64,000 bases of DNA from an uncultured Flavobacteriaceae bacterium. Its GTDB lineage: Bacteria > Bacteroidota > Bacteroidia > Flavobacteriales > Flavobacteriaceae. Below are positions 52,919 through 61,948 of the stretch, piece by piece. The DNA lies in assembly GCA_947494825.1 (NCBI GenBank), contig CANLWN010000002.1:186001-250000 (forward strand), read 5' to 3'. The notes below the pieces were generated by a model that searched no databases, was not told the DNA's origin, and worked only from the letters and a program-made list of their open reading frames with translations. Both the position numbers and the translations under genes were made by a program. The stretch's first letter is position 1. Every line of letters begins with the position of its first letter.

Positions 52919-54043
52919 ATGGAAGTATTGGAAAAAACGGAAACCCAAATGCTCGATGTAATCCACGAGCTGGGCAAATCTTTTGCCGAAAGAGCGGCAA
53001 ACTATGATTTAGAGGGCACCTTTGTGTCCGAAAACTATGAAGCTCTCAAAGGGGTTGGCCTTTTTGGCGGCCTTGTTCCCCTGGAACTGGGAGGTCTCGG
53101 GATGTCCTATCCGGAAATGTGCAACCTCATTCGGACCATGGCGCAGTATTGTGGGTCTACTGCCCTGGCCTTTGCCATGCACCAACATCTGGTGGCCGCT
53201 TCGGTCTGGAAATACAAACATAAAGGTGTAGGAGAGGCAACTTTGAGAAAAGTAGCGGAAAGGCAATTGGTATTGGTGAGTACGGGAGCCCGCGACTGGC
53301 TTCGATCCAATGGGGAGGTGCAACGTACAGAAGGTGGTTTCCTGGTCTCTGGAAAAAAACATTTTGCCAGCCAGTCCTGCGCCGGAGATATCGCAATAAC
53401 CAGTGCCCCTTACTTGAATGAGGACAAGGAATGGAAGGTGCTGCACTTTCCGATACCCTTGACCGCTAAGGGGGTAAGTCTGCAAGATGATTGGGACGTA
53501 ATGGGTATGCGCGGTACAGGTTCACAATGCCTGGTCTATGACCAGGTCTTTGTCCCAGAGGATAACATCGCCCTGGAGCGGGACCGCGAAGGTTTCCATC
53601 CCGTATGGAACGTGGTACTAACGGTGGCCATGCCTTTAATCATGTCAGTATATGTAGGCTTGGCCGAAAAAGCAGTGGATATTGCCATTGCCAAAGGAAA
53701 GACCTATGCCCGAAACCAGGCGCATTTCAACTATATTTTGGGAAAACTGAACAATAACCTGATCAGTGCCCAAACGCAATGGAAAGCCATGTATGACATG
53801 ACCAACAATTTTGACTTTGATTTGCACCAAGATTTTACGGTTCCCATTCTAAGTCTAAAGACCAACGTGGCCGAGGCTTGTATGAAAACAGTAAGCGAGG
53901 CCATGGAAGGTATAGGTGGACAAAGTTTTTACAGAAAGAATGGCCTGGAGCGGGTCTTTAGAGATATACAGGCAGCGCAATTTCATCCCTTGCCCAAATG
54001 GGAACAGTACGCTTTTTGCGGCGAAAAATTATTGGCGCCGTAA
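52919..54043 (+). CDS. Acyl-CoA dehydrogenase-family flavoprotein
   Basis: This 374-aa protein has the acyl-CoA dehydrogenase fold. An N-terminal helical domain contains LVPLELGGLGMSYPEMC (about residues 45-61) and AQYCGSTALAFAMHQH. Residues 130-150 carry SGKKHFASQSCAGD (flavin-binding sheet), then WDVMGMRGTGSQCLVYDQVF (about 190-210). The C-terminal helical domain (ISAQTQWKAMYDMTNNFD to about 370) is complete. No clear catalytic Glu position can be assigned by eye, so it may be an acyl-CoA dehydrogenase or a related monooxygenase-like flavoenzyme. It is followed by a terminator. Confidence 0.85.
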   Translation: MEVLEKTETQMLDVIHELGKSFAERAANYDLEGTFVSENYEALKGVGLFGGLVPLELGGLGMSYPEMCNLIRTMAQYCGSTALAFAMHQHLVAASVWKYKHKGVGEATLRKVAERQLVLVSTGARDWLRSNGEVQRTEGGFLVSGKKHFASQSCAGDIAITSAPYLNEDKEWKVLHFPIPLTAKGVSLQDDWDVMGMRGTGSQCLVYDQVFVPEDNIALERDREGFHPVWNVVLTVAMPLIMSVYVGLAEKAVDIAIAKGKTYARNQAHFNYILGKLNNNLISAQTQWKAMYDMTNNFDFDLHQDFTVPILSLKTNVAEACMKTVSEAMEGIGGQSFYRKNGLERVFRDIQAAQFHPLPKWEQYAFCGEKLLAP

Positions 54044-54066
54044 GTCCTTGGATGTACCACCAAGTT

Positions 54067-54093
54067 AAAGCTCCTTGAACGGGAGCTTTTTTA
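54067..54093 (+). terminator. Rho-independent terminator of the acyl-CoA dehydrogenase gene
   Basis: An AAAGCTCC stem pairs with GGGAGCTTT around the loop TTGAAC, followed by a short run of T's. It begins about 24 bases after the stop. Confidence 0.85.
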
Positions 54094-54212
54094 TTGGGCT
54101 TAACTGCGGTAATCGTCAGTAGTCTAGCCCCTTACCTACCTTGCCCCAAATTCCAACAGGAATTGCTACCTTTAAACAGCAAGAATACCATAACCAAAAT
54201 CAATAGACGAAC

Positions 54213-55769
54213 ATGAAAAAAATTGTCATCGCCCTTGTATCCCTGACCTTTCTTATCAGTTGCGGAGGACCTAAGGAAAACCCCATACCGCGCATTGCCA
54301 TCGCCGGCCTTGCCATTGAATCGAGCACCTTTTCCCCGGCCCAAAGCCACGAGGATGCCTTTCACGCCAGGGTGGCCGACAGTATTTTTAGCTTTTACCC
54401 CTTTTTGGCGGAGGATTCCTTGAACCGCAAAAGGGCGGAATGGGTTCCCACGATAAGGGGACATGCGCTCCCCGGGGGTATCGTTACCAGGGAGGCCTAT
54501 GAATCGCTCGTAACCAAAACACTTAACATGCTTAAGGAAAATGGCCCCTACGATGGGCTCTTCTTTGATATCCATGGTGCCATGAGCGTGGTGGGTCTGG
54601 ACGATCCCGAAGGCGATTTCATCGTCCGGGTCAGGGAAGTGGTCGGAACCGAAACCCTCATTTCCACCTCTATGGACCTGCATGGTAATGTGTCGCCCCG
54701 TTTGGCGCAGCACAGCGACCTCATCACTTGCTATAGGATGGCACCTCACGAGGACGCCCTGGAATCCAAAAAAAGGGCAGTAGACAATCTCCTTGAACGC
54801 CTGGAGAACGGCAAGGGCAAACCCGCTTACAAGGCATGGATTCCCATACCCATATTGCTGCCCGGAGAAAAAACCAGTACCCGCATAGAGCCTGGAAAAA
54901 GCCTCTATGCCAAGGTAGGACCCGCTACGCAGGAAGAAGGGGTTATCGATGCCGCCATATGGATCGGTTATGCCTGGGCAGATGAACCAAGGAATCATGC
55001 TGTGGTCATGGTTACCGGGGACGATAAGGAAAAAGTTGCAAGCGCAGCCGAGCATTTGGCCCAAAATTTTTGGGATGCGCGCTCGGATTTTGAATTTGTA
55101 GCTCCCACTGCCACCCTCGAAGAAAGCCTAAAAATGGCACTTGCCAGTGAAAAACACCCCTTTATCATAAGCGATATGGGGGACAATCCCACTGCCGGTG
55201 GTGCGGGAGACGTTACCTGGACCATAACTCAGATCCTGGCACGGCCCGAATTTCAAACTGAAAATGGCCCCTCCCTGATCTATGCTTCCCTACCGGGACC
55301 CGAATTTGTAGCTAAGGCCATGGAAGTGGGCATTGGTGGAAAGATTGAAGCCCAGGCCGGAGCGGCCATTGACGATCGTTTTGCCCCTCCCATTACCCTA
55401 TCGGGTACTGTAGAAGCCATTGTACACGGAGACCAACATGCGGAAACGGAAGTCGTGGTCAAAGTGGGCAGTGCCCATGTGATTGTTACCAAAAAGCGTA
55501 AGCCCTACCATAAGGAAGCCGATTTTACCCGTTTGGGGCTCAATCCCAGGGAAGCGGACATCCTTGTGGTAAAAATTGGGTATTTGGTCCCTGAACTCTA
55601 TGACATGAGGGCCGACTGGATTATGGCACTGACCCCGGGCGGCGTTGATCAGGACCTGGAACGATTGGACTACCAACGGATCAAAAGGCCCATGTTTCCT
55701 TTGGATAAGGACATGGATGATCCCGATCTTAGTGCACAGTGGATACCCGCTTCCAACAGTGACAAATAA
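54213..55769 (+). CDS. M81-family (MlrC-like) lipoprotein
   Basis: This 518-aa protein has a lipoprotein signal (KKIVIALVSLTFLISCGG, Cys about residue 18) and is homologous to MlrC/microcystinase-type M81 proteins. Motifs are AIESSTFSP (about 33-41), FFDIHGAMSVVG (about 113-124) and SMDLHGNVSP (about 150-159). The C-terminal domain carries ISDMGDNPTAGGAGDVTW (about 318-335). The family is named after a microcystin hydrolase but mostly has unknown substrates, so peptide or amide hydrolysis is inferred. It has TACCTTTA 39 bases upstream as a possible -7 box. Confidence 0.86.
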   Translation: MKKIVIALVSLTFLISCGGPKENPIPRIAIAGLAIESSTFSPAQSHEDAFHARVADSIFSFYPFLAEDSLNRKRAEWVPTIRGHALPGGIVTREAYESLVTKTLNMLKENGPYDGLFFDIHGAMSVVGLDDPEGDFIVRVREVVGTETLISTSMDLHGNVSPRLAQHSDLITCYRMAPHEDALESKKRAVDNLLERLENGKGKPAYKAWIPIPILLPGEKTSTRIEPGKSLYAKVGPATQEEGVIDAAIWIGYAWADEPRNHAVVMVTGDDKEKVASAAEHLAQNFWDARSDFEFVAPTATLEESLKMALASEKHPFIISDMGDNPTAGGAGDVTWTITQILARPEFQTENGPSLIYASLPGPEFVAKAMEVGIGGKIEAQAGAAIDDRFAPPITLSGTVEAIVHGDQHAETEVVVKVGSAHVIVTKKRKPYHKEADFTRLGLNPREADILVVKIGYLVPELYDMRADWIMALTPGGVDQDLERLDYQRIKRPMFPLDKDMDDPDLSAQWIPASNSDK

Positions 55770-55816
55770 CAATTTTGGATGAAATATAAGGCTCTTTGCC
55801 CAATCTATCGGACCTG

Positions 55817-58369
55817 CTAAACCCCCTCCTTTCGAAGGACCTCGAGTGGTGGACTTGTTAATACGCTCCGGCTATTGCTAAGGCCGATGAGCAGCACTAA
55901 AACCGTAATTCCGGGCAAAAGGAACGCAAAGGGGACCCAGGAGGGCACAAAGGGTGCCTCAAAGACAAATTGTGCCAACAACTGGCTGCTGAACAGCGAC
56001 AACAAAATACCGATACCACTGCCCAAAACCCCCAAATAAGTATATTCCAGGGCCGTTATCTGTAAAATCTGTCGACTTTTGGCTCCCAGGGTACGCAGCA
56101 GTACACTTTCCTTGATTCGCTGGTACTTGCTGGTACGCACCGATCCAATTAATACAATAATACCGGTAAGGATACTAAAAAAGGCCATGAAATTAATCAC
56201 CCAACTGATCTTGTTCAAGATATCCTCAATAAGGTTTAGAATCTGACGCAAGTCCAAAATGGAGACATTTGGAAACTTTCGTACCAATTCTCGTTGCAGG
56301 GCCGCCGAACTGGCCTCATCCGGAGCTTTGGTCGTCAATACATGAAACTGGGGGGCATCTTCCAAGACCCCAGTAGGAAAGACAACAGAAAAATTCAACT
56401 GCATCCGGGCCCAATCCACGGCTCGGATACTGCCGATCACGGTTTCCATTAAAACCCCCTGCACATTAAACGTAATGGTATCGCCTACGGCTACCTGTGC
56501 ATCCCGTGCAATATTATCGGCCATGGAAATGGTTATGGGGCCTTCGCCCGAGTTTTTGGATACCCATTCCCCATCGGTAAGGGTCTCGGAAGCAATCAGG
56601 GAATCCCGATAGGTAACCCTGAACTCGTGATTCAAGACCCATTTGTTCATCGTACTGGTTGTATCCAGTCGCAAATCGTTTACAGGTCTTCCCTTAATGC
56701 TGTGCATCCGCATGGTAATGATCGGGATCTTATCGATCAAGGGCAAGCCTTTGGGAATAATAGTGTTGGCAACCGCTTCCTTTTGTTCGGTCTGTACATC
56801 GAGCAAAATAATATTGGGGCTATTGGTCTGGTCTTCCAACGTGGCCTTTGCCAACAAGATATCCTTGGTAAAATACAATGTGCTGATCAGGAATGCCCCT
56901 ACCCCAATGGCCAGTAACAAGACCATGGTTTGGTTGTTGGGCCTAAACAAGTTCAACAGGCTCTGGCGTGCGATAAAGCTCCAGGAAGAAGGAAAGAATT
57001 TTTTAATGCCCCGCATAAAAAGTATGGCCACACCGGCCAATACGGAAAAGGTGACCAGGATACTTAGGACAAAACCAAGTGCATAGTCCAAATCCTGCAA
57101 CAACCAGAAGGAAAACAGAAAGATAAAAAGTAAAATTCCCAACAAAATGAGCGTACTTGCCCTTTTTGATTTTGCCGGCTGTCCTTCCTGAATACGCAAT
57201 ACTTCCAAAGGTGAGACATACCAAGTACCCATTAAGGGTAAAAGGGCAAACAAAACCGACATGAATATACCTAACAAGAGGCCCATAGCAATGGGTTGTG
57301 GTGCAAGGGCCACCTCAACCTGAAAAGGGAGAAATTGTGCCAACAGGCTAGGAAACGAAAGTTGCAGCCCAATCCCCACAAGGGTACCTAAGATGCCGCC
57401 CAAAAGTCCCATTCCAGCAATCTGTATAAGATAGATGAGAAAGGTTTGTCTACGGGTGGCACCCATGCATTTCAGCACGGCTACAGCTCGTAATTTTTCC
57501 TTGATATAGATATGCACGGAACTGGCTATGCCCACACAGCCTAAAAGTAGGGCCACAAAAGCGACCAAATTGAGAAACTTACCCACATTGCTGTAACTAC
57601 GGCCCATGCGCTGACTGTCTACCGTATGGATGTCCATATCCGCATTTTCGGCATCTAGAATGGGATCCAGGACCTTGTTCATCGCTACCAGGTCCAGTTC
57701 GGGATCGGCCTCAAAAAAATACTGGTATTCCAATCGACTTCCCACCTGTAAAAGTCCGGTATCCGCAATAAAGCGATAAGGAATCAATACCTGGGGCGCT
57801 ACAGAGCTTCCTAGGGCCGTACTCCCAGGTACGGATAAGAGGGAACCAGTGATGGGGAGACTTATCTCCCCCACCTTAATCCGGTCGCCCACCTTCAATT
57901 CGTATTGCAACATCACGGTGGCATCCACCAGCGCCCCACCTTCTTGTTGGTAGGTATTTGCTGCGGAAGTGGGTTGGGTATCCAGTTCCCCGTAAAGCGG
58001 ATAAGCCCCCTTTATGCCACGTACGCGTACCAGCTTGCTTCCCCCATTTTTGGGAAAGGCCGCCATAGAGGAAAAATTCACTTCCATTGCCTGGGCACCG
58101 CCCAAGGAATCTATGATGCCCTGCACTTTCTCATTGGGCAAATGACGGCTATCGATGATAAAATCCGCGCCCATAAGCGCTTTGGACTGTAAGGTAATAT
58201 TGTCTTTTAAGTTTTTGCTAAAGGACTGGATAGACACAACCGCCGCAATGCCCAAAATAATCGAAGCCATAAAAAGTAGCAAGCGCCCTATACTGGCCCT
58301 GCCGTCGCGCCAGGCCATTTTAAACAGCCATTGAATTCCCGCCTTCGCTGATGTATTGGGTTTGCTCAC
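55817..58369 (-). CDS. ABC transporter permease, FtsX-domain protein (YbbP-like)
   Basis: This 850-aa integral membrane protein has the MacB/YbbP-type layout. An N-terminal helix is followed by a large periplasmic domain (about residues 60-240), an FtsX-type helix bundle (about 245-420), a second periplasmic part (about 470-710), and a final FtsX bundle (about 715-850). Conserved pieces are VLKCMGATRRQTFLIYLIQI in the first bundle and LLRTLGAKSRQILQITALEY in the second. It overlaps the ATPase gene by 4 bases, confirming one transporter. YbbA/YbbP transporters act with TesA-type esterases in many bacteria, matching the divergent gene at 59131. Confidence 0.92.
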   Translation of the reverse strand: MSKPNTSAKAGIQWLFKMAWRDGRASIGRLLLFMASIILGIAAVVSIQSFSKNLKDNITLQSKALMGADFIIDSRHLPNEKVQGIIDSLGGAQAMEVNFSSMAAFPKNGGSKLVRVRGIKGAYPLYGELDTQPTSAANTYQQEGGALVDATVMLQYELKVGDRIKVGEISLPITGSLLSVPGSTALGSSVAPQVLIPYRFIADTGLLQVGSRLEYQYFFEADPELDLVAMNKVLDPILDAENADMDIHTVDSQRMGRSYSNVGKFLNLVAFVALLLGCVGIASSVHIYIKEKLRAVAVLKCMGATRRQTFLIYLIQIAGMGLLGGILGTLVGIGLQLSFPSLLAQFLPFQVEVALAPQPIAMGLLLGIFMSVLFALLPLMGTWYVSPLEVLRIQEGQPAKSKRASTLILLGILLFIFLFSFWLLQDLDYALGFVLSILVTFSVLAGVAILFMRGIKKFFPSSWSFIARQSLLNLFRPNNQTMVLLLAIGVGAFLISTLYFTKDILLAKATLEDQTNSPNIILLDVQTEQKEAVANTIIPKGLPLIDKIPIITMRMHSIKGRPVNDLRLDTTSTMNKWVLNHEFRVTYRDSLIASETLTDGEWVSKNSGEGPITISMADNIARDAQVAVGDTITFNVQGVLMETVIGSIRAVDWARMQLNFSVVFPTGVLEDAPQFHVLTTKAPDEASSAALQRELVRKFPNVSILDLRQILNLIEDILNKISWVINFMAFFSILTGIIVLIGSVRTSKYQRIKESVLLRTLGAKSRQILQITALEYTYLGVLGSGIGILLSLFSSQLLAQFVFEAPFVPSWVPFAFLLPGITVLVLLIGLSNSRSVLTSPPLEVLRKEGV

Positions 58370-59055
58370 CTTACCAGAGTACTTTCGTTTGCCATAATTT
58401 TTCCACCCTTTAAACGCAGAATGTGCTGTGTTCGGCGTGCCAGCTCCAAGTCATGGGAAACGATGACCAAGGTAGTACCCGCTTCCTGATTTAGGTCGAA
58501 CAACAGCTGTACCACTTTTTCCCCGGTTTCTTCGTCCAGGTTGCCCGTAGGCTCATCGGCAAAGAGAATGGACGGGGTATTCGAAAAGGCCCTGGCCAAA
58601 GCCACTCGCTGCTGCTCCCCGCCAGAAAGTTGCGAGGGGTAATGATGCATGCGATCAGTGAGTCCAACCTTGTCGAGGAGGTCCTTGCTGTTCGCATTCG
58701 CGTTTTTGGCGCCCTGCAGTTCCAAGGGTACACTTACATTCTCCAAGGCGGTAAGGGTGGGCAATAACTGGAAGTTTTGAAAAATAAAACCCACTTCCCT
58801 GTTCCGCAACTGGGCGCGTTGATCTTCGTTCAGGGTATCAAGGCGTGTCCCGCAGAGTTCTACATAGCCCGAATCGGGTTGGTCCAGACCCGCGCAAAGA
58901 CCCAAGAGTGTAGTCTTTCCACTGCCCGAAGGTCCTACGATGGAAAAAGTATCCCCAGCTTCTATCGCAAAGGAAATATCGTCTAGCACGGTCAATTTTT
59001 TGGAACCGCTGGTATAAGTTTTCTCTAGATGGTGTACGTTTAATATCTTTGGCAT
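58366..59055 (-). CDS. ABC transporter ATP-binding protein (YbbA/LolD-like)
   Basis: This 229-aa ATPase has Walker [14 protein letters not shown] (about residues 37-49), the signature [14 protein letters not shown] (about 142-155) and Walker [17 protein letters not shown] (about 163-178). That pattern is typical of MacB/LolD/YbbA exporters for lipids or peptides. Its stop overlaps the permease start by 4 bases. It is divergent from the TesA-like gene, which matches the conserved tesA-ybbA-ybbP cluster. Confidence 0.93.
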   Translation of the reverse strand: MPKILNVHHLEKTYTSGSKKLTVLDDISFAIEAGDTFSIVGPSGSGKTTLLGLCAGLDQPDSGYVELCGTRLDTLNEDQRAQLRNREVGFIFQNFQLLPTLTALENVSVPLELQGAKNANANSKDLLDKVGLTDRMHHYPSQLSGGEQQRVALARAFSNTPSILFADEPTGNLDEETGEKVVQLLFDLNQEAGTTLVIVSHDLELARRTQHILRLKGGKIMANESTLVR

Positions 59056-59074
59056 AGCAACTGTGTTGTGACTT

Positions 59075-59090
59075 CTTCTTTCGAAAGAAG
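59075..59090. promoter_or_regulatory. 16-base perfect palindrome in the ybbA-tesA divergent gap
   Basis: CTTCTTTCGAAAGAAG reads the same on both strands and is centred 27 bases upstream of the ATPase start and 48 upstream of the esterase start. Its size and position fit a dimer-bound regulator operator; no other role is obvious. Confidence 0.5.
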
Positions 59091-59130
59091 CAAAATAAAC
59101 AAATGATTTTGATTTTTAGACCCTAATACC

Positions 59131-59817
59131 ATGCGCACCTTCTTAAAGTTTCGTTATTTTTTAGTGTTTTTGCTCCTATTTTCCTGCGGGGACAGTGCTA
59201 CAAAAAAAGCAGCGGAGGAATCCACCGAGAAATTTAGCGAAGAACCAACCGTCAAAACGGGTGATAAGGTCATCCTTTTCTTTGGAGACAGCCTTACCGC
59301 AGGGTATGGTTTAGACCCGGAGGAAGCCTTTCCCGCAGTAATCCAGTCGACATTAGATTCCCTGCAATTGCCCTATACCGTGGTAAACTCCGGGCTAAGT
59401 GGGGAAACTACCGCCAGTGGCAGAAATCGGTTAGATTGGGTATTGGGCCAAAAAGCAGATGTTTTTGTACTGGAATTGGGAGCCAATGATGGCCTTCGCG
59501 GTATTCCCCTTACGGAAACCCGTACCAATTTACAGGCAATCATAGATGCAGTACGGGAGAAAAGTCCGGAAATAAAGATTGTACTGGTAGGGATGCAGAT
59601 TCCTCCCAATATGGGACAGGCGTATACGACCGAATTCCGGAGGATATTCCCAGAACTCTCAGAGAAGAACGATGTTCCACTTATCCCCTTTCTTTTGGAT
59701 GGTGTAGCCGGTATTCCTGAACTGAACTTGGAAGACGGTATACATCCTACGGCCGAAGGGCATATTCTAGTGGCCAGAAATGTATGGAAAGTGCTTGGGG
59801 AAGTTGTGCAAGAGTAA
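59131..59817 (+). CDS. SGNH/GDSL esterase lipoprotein (TesA-like)
   Basis: This 228-aa protein has a lipoprotein signal (KFRYFLVFLLLFSCGDS) and a complete SGNH hydrolase. Ser is in FFGDSLTAGYGL (about residues 50-61), Gly in NSGLSGETTASGR, Asn in ELGANDGLRG (about 112-121), and the Asp-His pair in DGIHPTAEGH (about 205-214). This is the TesA/arylesterase subgroup, which hydrolyses acyl esters or thioesters in the envelope. It is divergent from the ybbA-ybbP ABC genes, a conserved arrangement that suggests joint handling of lipid-like substrates. Confidence 0.93.
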   Translation: MRTFLKFRYFLVFLLLFSCGDSATKKAAEESTEKFSEEPTVKTGDKVILFFGDSLTAGYGLDPEEAFPAVIQSTLDSLQLPYTVVNSGLSGETTASGRNRLDWVLGQKADVFVLELGANDGLRGIPLTETRTNLQAIIDAVREKSPEIKIVLVGMQIPPNMGQAYTTEFRRIFPELSEKNDVPLIPFLLDGVAGIPELNLEDGIHPTAEGHILVARNVWKVLGEVVQE

Positions 59818-59826
59818 TCCCTGGGA

Positions 59827-60063
59827 TTAAGCCAATTTGGCCCTGTTTCTTTTTGTGGTAAAGGACAAAGCTTTCTTTACCGTAGCATTGGCCCTTCTGT
59901 ACAAACGAGCCACTTCAGTTTTTGTTTCCAAGTTAATCTCCTCTTGGCTATCGGTAACGATTGTCATTTCAATAACGTCAACCTTAACATCTACCTTGGC
60001 ATCTTGGGCCTGGGCAGCTACTCCGATAAAAAGAACAAAAATTAAAGTTAAAACAGCTTTCAT
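59827..60063 (-). CDS. Small secreted protein, paralogue 2
   Basis: This 78-aa protein has a signal peptide (KAVLTLIFVLFIGVAAQAQ), leaving about 58 mature residues. It is a paralogue of the protein at 51084-51341: the same signal-peptide frame and nearly identical last 16 residues, but a middle region with different charge (EMTIVTDSQEEINLETKTE). The stop lies 9 bases from the convergent TesA-like gene stop, across a short TAATCC-CTG-GGATTA palindrome (59815-59829). The upstream block at 60121-60240 is shared with locus 1. Confidence 0.82.
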   Translation of the reverse strand: MKAVLTLIFVLFIGVAAQAQDAKVDVKVDVIEMTIVTDSQEEINLETKTEVARLYRRANATVKKALSFTTKRNRAKLA

Positions 60064-60120
60064 GACTTGGGGTTTTGTTATATAAATTTAACGCCCTATG
60101 GGCGTTAACCCCGGTCATGA

Positions 60121-60240
60121 ATCGCTCAAAACCCCTTATTTTTCGGTATCTGACAAAAACTTGGATGAAGTGCAAAAAATCTCCGATAAACGTTTCGAAG
60201 GGTGAAAACCGCTTACCGAAAGAATATGTTTTTAAACGAT
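60121..60240. promoter_or_regulatory. Conserved upstream block, locus 2
   Basis: It aligns without gaps to 51400-51520. Toward the small secreted gene it contains GATACCGAAAAATA. On the opposite strand an ATG at 60165 opens a 25-codon ORF ending at 60240-60242 whose frame matches the ATG at 51444 in locus 1. The block is about 58 bases upstream of the small secreted gene start. Confidence 0.6.
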
Positions 60241-60249
60241 GAAATAGAA

Positions 60250-60930
60250 CTATACTTTCAGCAATAAATTGGGATTCGGACAGTTTTTTGCGTAGTATTC
60301 CTTGTCCTTTGTAGTACATACCCCAGGATAGTCTCCCTTGTATTCCCCTAAATTGCGAATGATCTGAAAATGAAGATGGGGCGCGTAGTTCACATTGATC
60401 TCGGTAGTACCCAAGGTTCCAAGGGTATCGCCCTGATAAAATTTCCTGCCCACATAGAGCGGTTCCAACGAAGCCAGGGAAAGATGCCCGTAAAGGGTGT
60501 GGAATCTGATTCCCTCCACTTCATGCACCAGAATGATGGTAGGGCCGTAATCGCCGGCACTGTGGTTGTTCCTAAAGCTATGCACCTTGCCCGATATGGG
60601 CACGCGTACCGCTGTCCCGGCCTTGCTCCAAAAATCCATACCCAAATGAATGTTCCGTTGCCCATCCACGAGACCCGAGAAACCGGCCCTGCCGTTATAG
60701 AGGTTCCTGCGCTCCAAATACCCTCCATAGGCCACAGACCCCTGGCCTTCATTCAAAACGTCATCTATATATTGCTGACAGGCATTGGGATTGGTAATAT
60801 CAAAGGAGAGCAAAGCGTTATTATCTATGGAAAGATCAATGGGAACGTATTCTTGGATCGGAATGGTCTCGTCCAAAATGGCTATAGGTTTAACCGAAAA
60901 GTTCTTAAAAAAAAGTAAGAGGGGCTCCAT
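60250..60930 (-). CDS. M23-family peptidase-domain protein without signal peptide
   Basis: This 226-aa protein is read from the ATG at 60930; a frame 53 codons longer has no conserved residues. It holds a M23/LytM domain with IHLGMDFWSKAGT (first His and Asp, about residues 93-105), FHTLYGHLSL (about 152-161) and PHLHFQI (about 187-193). All zinc-site residues seem present. No export signal is visible, which is unusual for peptidoglycan endopeptidases, so it may act in the cytoplasm, use another export route, or be a regulatory relative. It stands alone near the small secreted protein locus. Confidence 0.85.
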   Translation of the reverse strand: MEPLLLFFKNFSVKPIAILDETIPIQEYVPIDLSIDNNALLSFDITNPNACQQYIDDVLNEGQGSVAYGGYLERRNLYNGRAGFSGLVDGQRNIHLGMDFWSKAGTAVRVPISGKVHSFRNNHSAGDYGPTIILVHEVEGIRFHTLYGHLSLASLEPLYVGRKFYQGDTLGTLGTTEINVNYAPHLHFQIIRNLGEYKGDYPGVCTTKDKEYYAKNCPNPNLLLKV

Positions 60931-61224
60931 AGGGCAAAGATACAGCAGAATTACAGGGGTAAAAAAGCACTTCGATGTATTCCCTAATTTGTTAACACTT
61001 TTTAACCTTGGCACTGTAAGTATTCGTATCTTGAATGTACTAAAGAGAAGATGAAAAGAGGAAGGACGGAAAGGGCAAGGAAAATCCAAAGTTAAGATTT
61101 AGAATCCTTGGTCCTTAACTCAAAATTATCAGTGAACAGTTCATATTCCGTATTTGGCGTTCAGTGGTAATACTGGGCACCTAACCGTTCCAAATACCAA
61201 ATAAAACAAATAATATAGATACAG

Positions 61225-61911
61225 ATGAACGTCTTAAAAGTGACCCTATTGACCTTGGTGGCATTAATCTCTACCAACTGCCAGTCCAAAAATAAAAAGG
61301 TGGATACCGTCGTGGCCGAGGAAAAGGTAGCGGCCGAACCCATTAAAATGGCTCCCCAAGACCTGGAGGCCTATGAAACGGCATACTTTGCAAGTGGTTG
61401 TTTCTGGTGTGTTGAAGCGATTTTTGAAAGTGTAAAGGGAGTCAAGGAAGTTGTTTCGGGCTATGCCGGAGGAACAGAAAAAGACCCTACTTATGAAAAA
61501 GTAGCCAGGGGGCTCACCAGCCACGCCGAAGCCGTCGTTGTTTACTACGATCCAAAGGAAATTTCCTTTACCGCCTTGGTCCAGGTGTTTTTTGGATCTC
61601 ACGACCCCACGAGCCTTAACAGGCAAGGGCCAGACCGGGGCACACAATACCGTTCCATTGCATTTTACAAGAATGATGGGGAAAGGAAGATTATAGAAGA
61701 CTATAAAAAAACCTTAGAGGAAAGCAAGGTATACGGGCGTCCTATTGTTACGGAAGTGGCAGCCTTTACAGCGTTTTATGAAGCGGAGGCCTACCATCAG
61801 GACTACGAGCGCAAAAATCCCTATAATTCGTACATAAGAAACGTCTCCATACCAAGATTGAACCGTTTCAAGAAAAATTTTCCGGAATATTTGAAGGAAG
61901 ATGCACACTAA
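61225..61911 (+). CDS. msrA: Peptide methionine sulfoxide reductase MsrA, lipoprotein form
   Basis: MsrA (228 aa) repairs methionine-S-sulfoxide in proteins. The catalytic Cys is in ASGCFWCVEAIFES (about residues 57-70), followed by VVSGYAGG, SHAEAVVVYYDP and FFGSHDPTSLNRQGPD. The N-terminus is a lipoprotein-like signal (NVLKVTLLTLVALISTNCQS), so the enzyme likely faces the periplasm or the outer membrane. The extra 40 residues before the catalytic domain are unusual for cytoplasmic MsrA. It lies 37 bases upstream of the CBM9-like gene. Confidence 0.95.
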   Translation: MNVLKVTLLTLVALISTNCQSKNKKVDTVVAEEKVAAEPIKMAPQDLEAYETAYFASGCFWCVEAIFESVKGVKEVVSGYAGGTEKDPTYEKVARGLTSHAEAVVVYYDPKEISFTALVQVFFGSHDPTSLNRQGPDRGTQYRSIAFYKNDGERKIIEDYKKTLEESKVYGRPIVTEVAAFTAFYEAEAYHQDYERKNPYNSYIRNVSIPRLNRFKKNFPEYLKEDAH

Positions 61912-61948
61912 AGGGTAGTATAAGACCTAAATTTATTATTTTAGGCTT

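Noticed and set aside
54132-55064. A 310-codon open frame on the minus strand
   Set aside because: It lies opposite the MlrC-like gene, which has intact motifs; the antisense translation is Gly/Pro-rich without structure.
59815-59829. TAATCC-CTG-GGATTA palindrome between the tesA-like and small secreted gene stops as a terminator
   Set aside because: It is short (6 pairs), overlaps a stop codon and lacks a T tract on either side. I mention it but do not call it a terminator.
61925-61945. CCTAAA...TTTAGG inverted repeat before the CBM9-like gene
   Set aside because: AT-rich, with a loop of about 9 bases; too weak for a confident terminator or operator.
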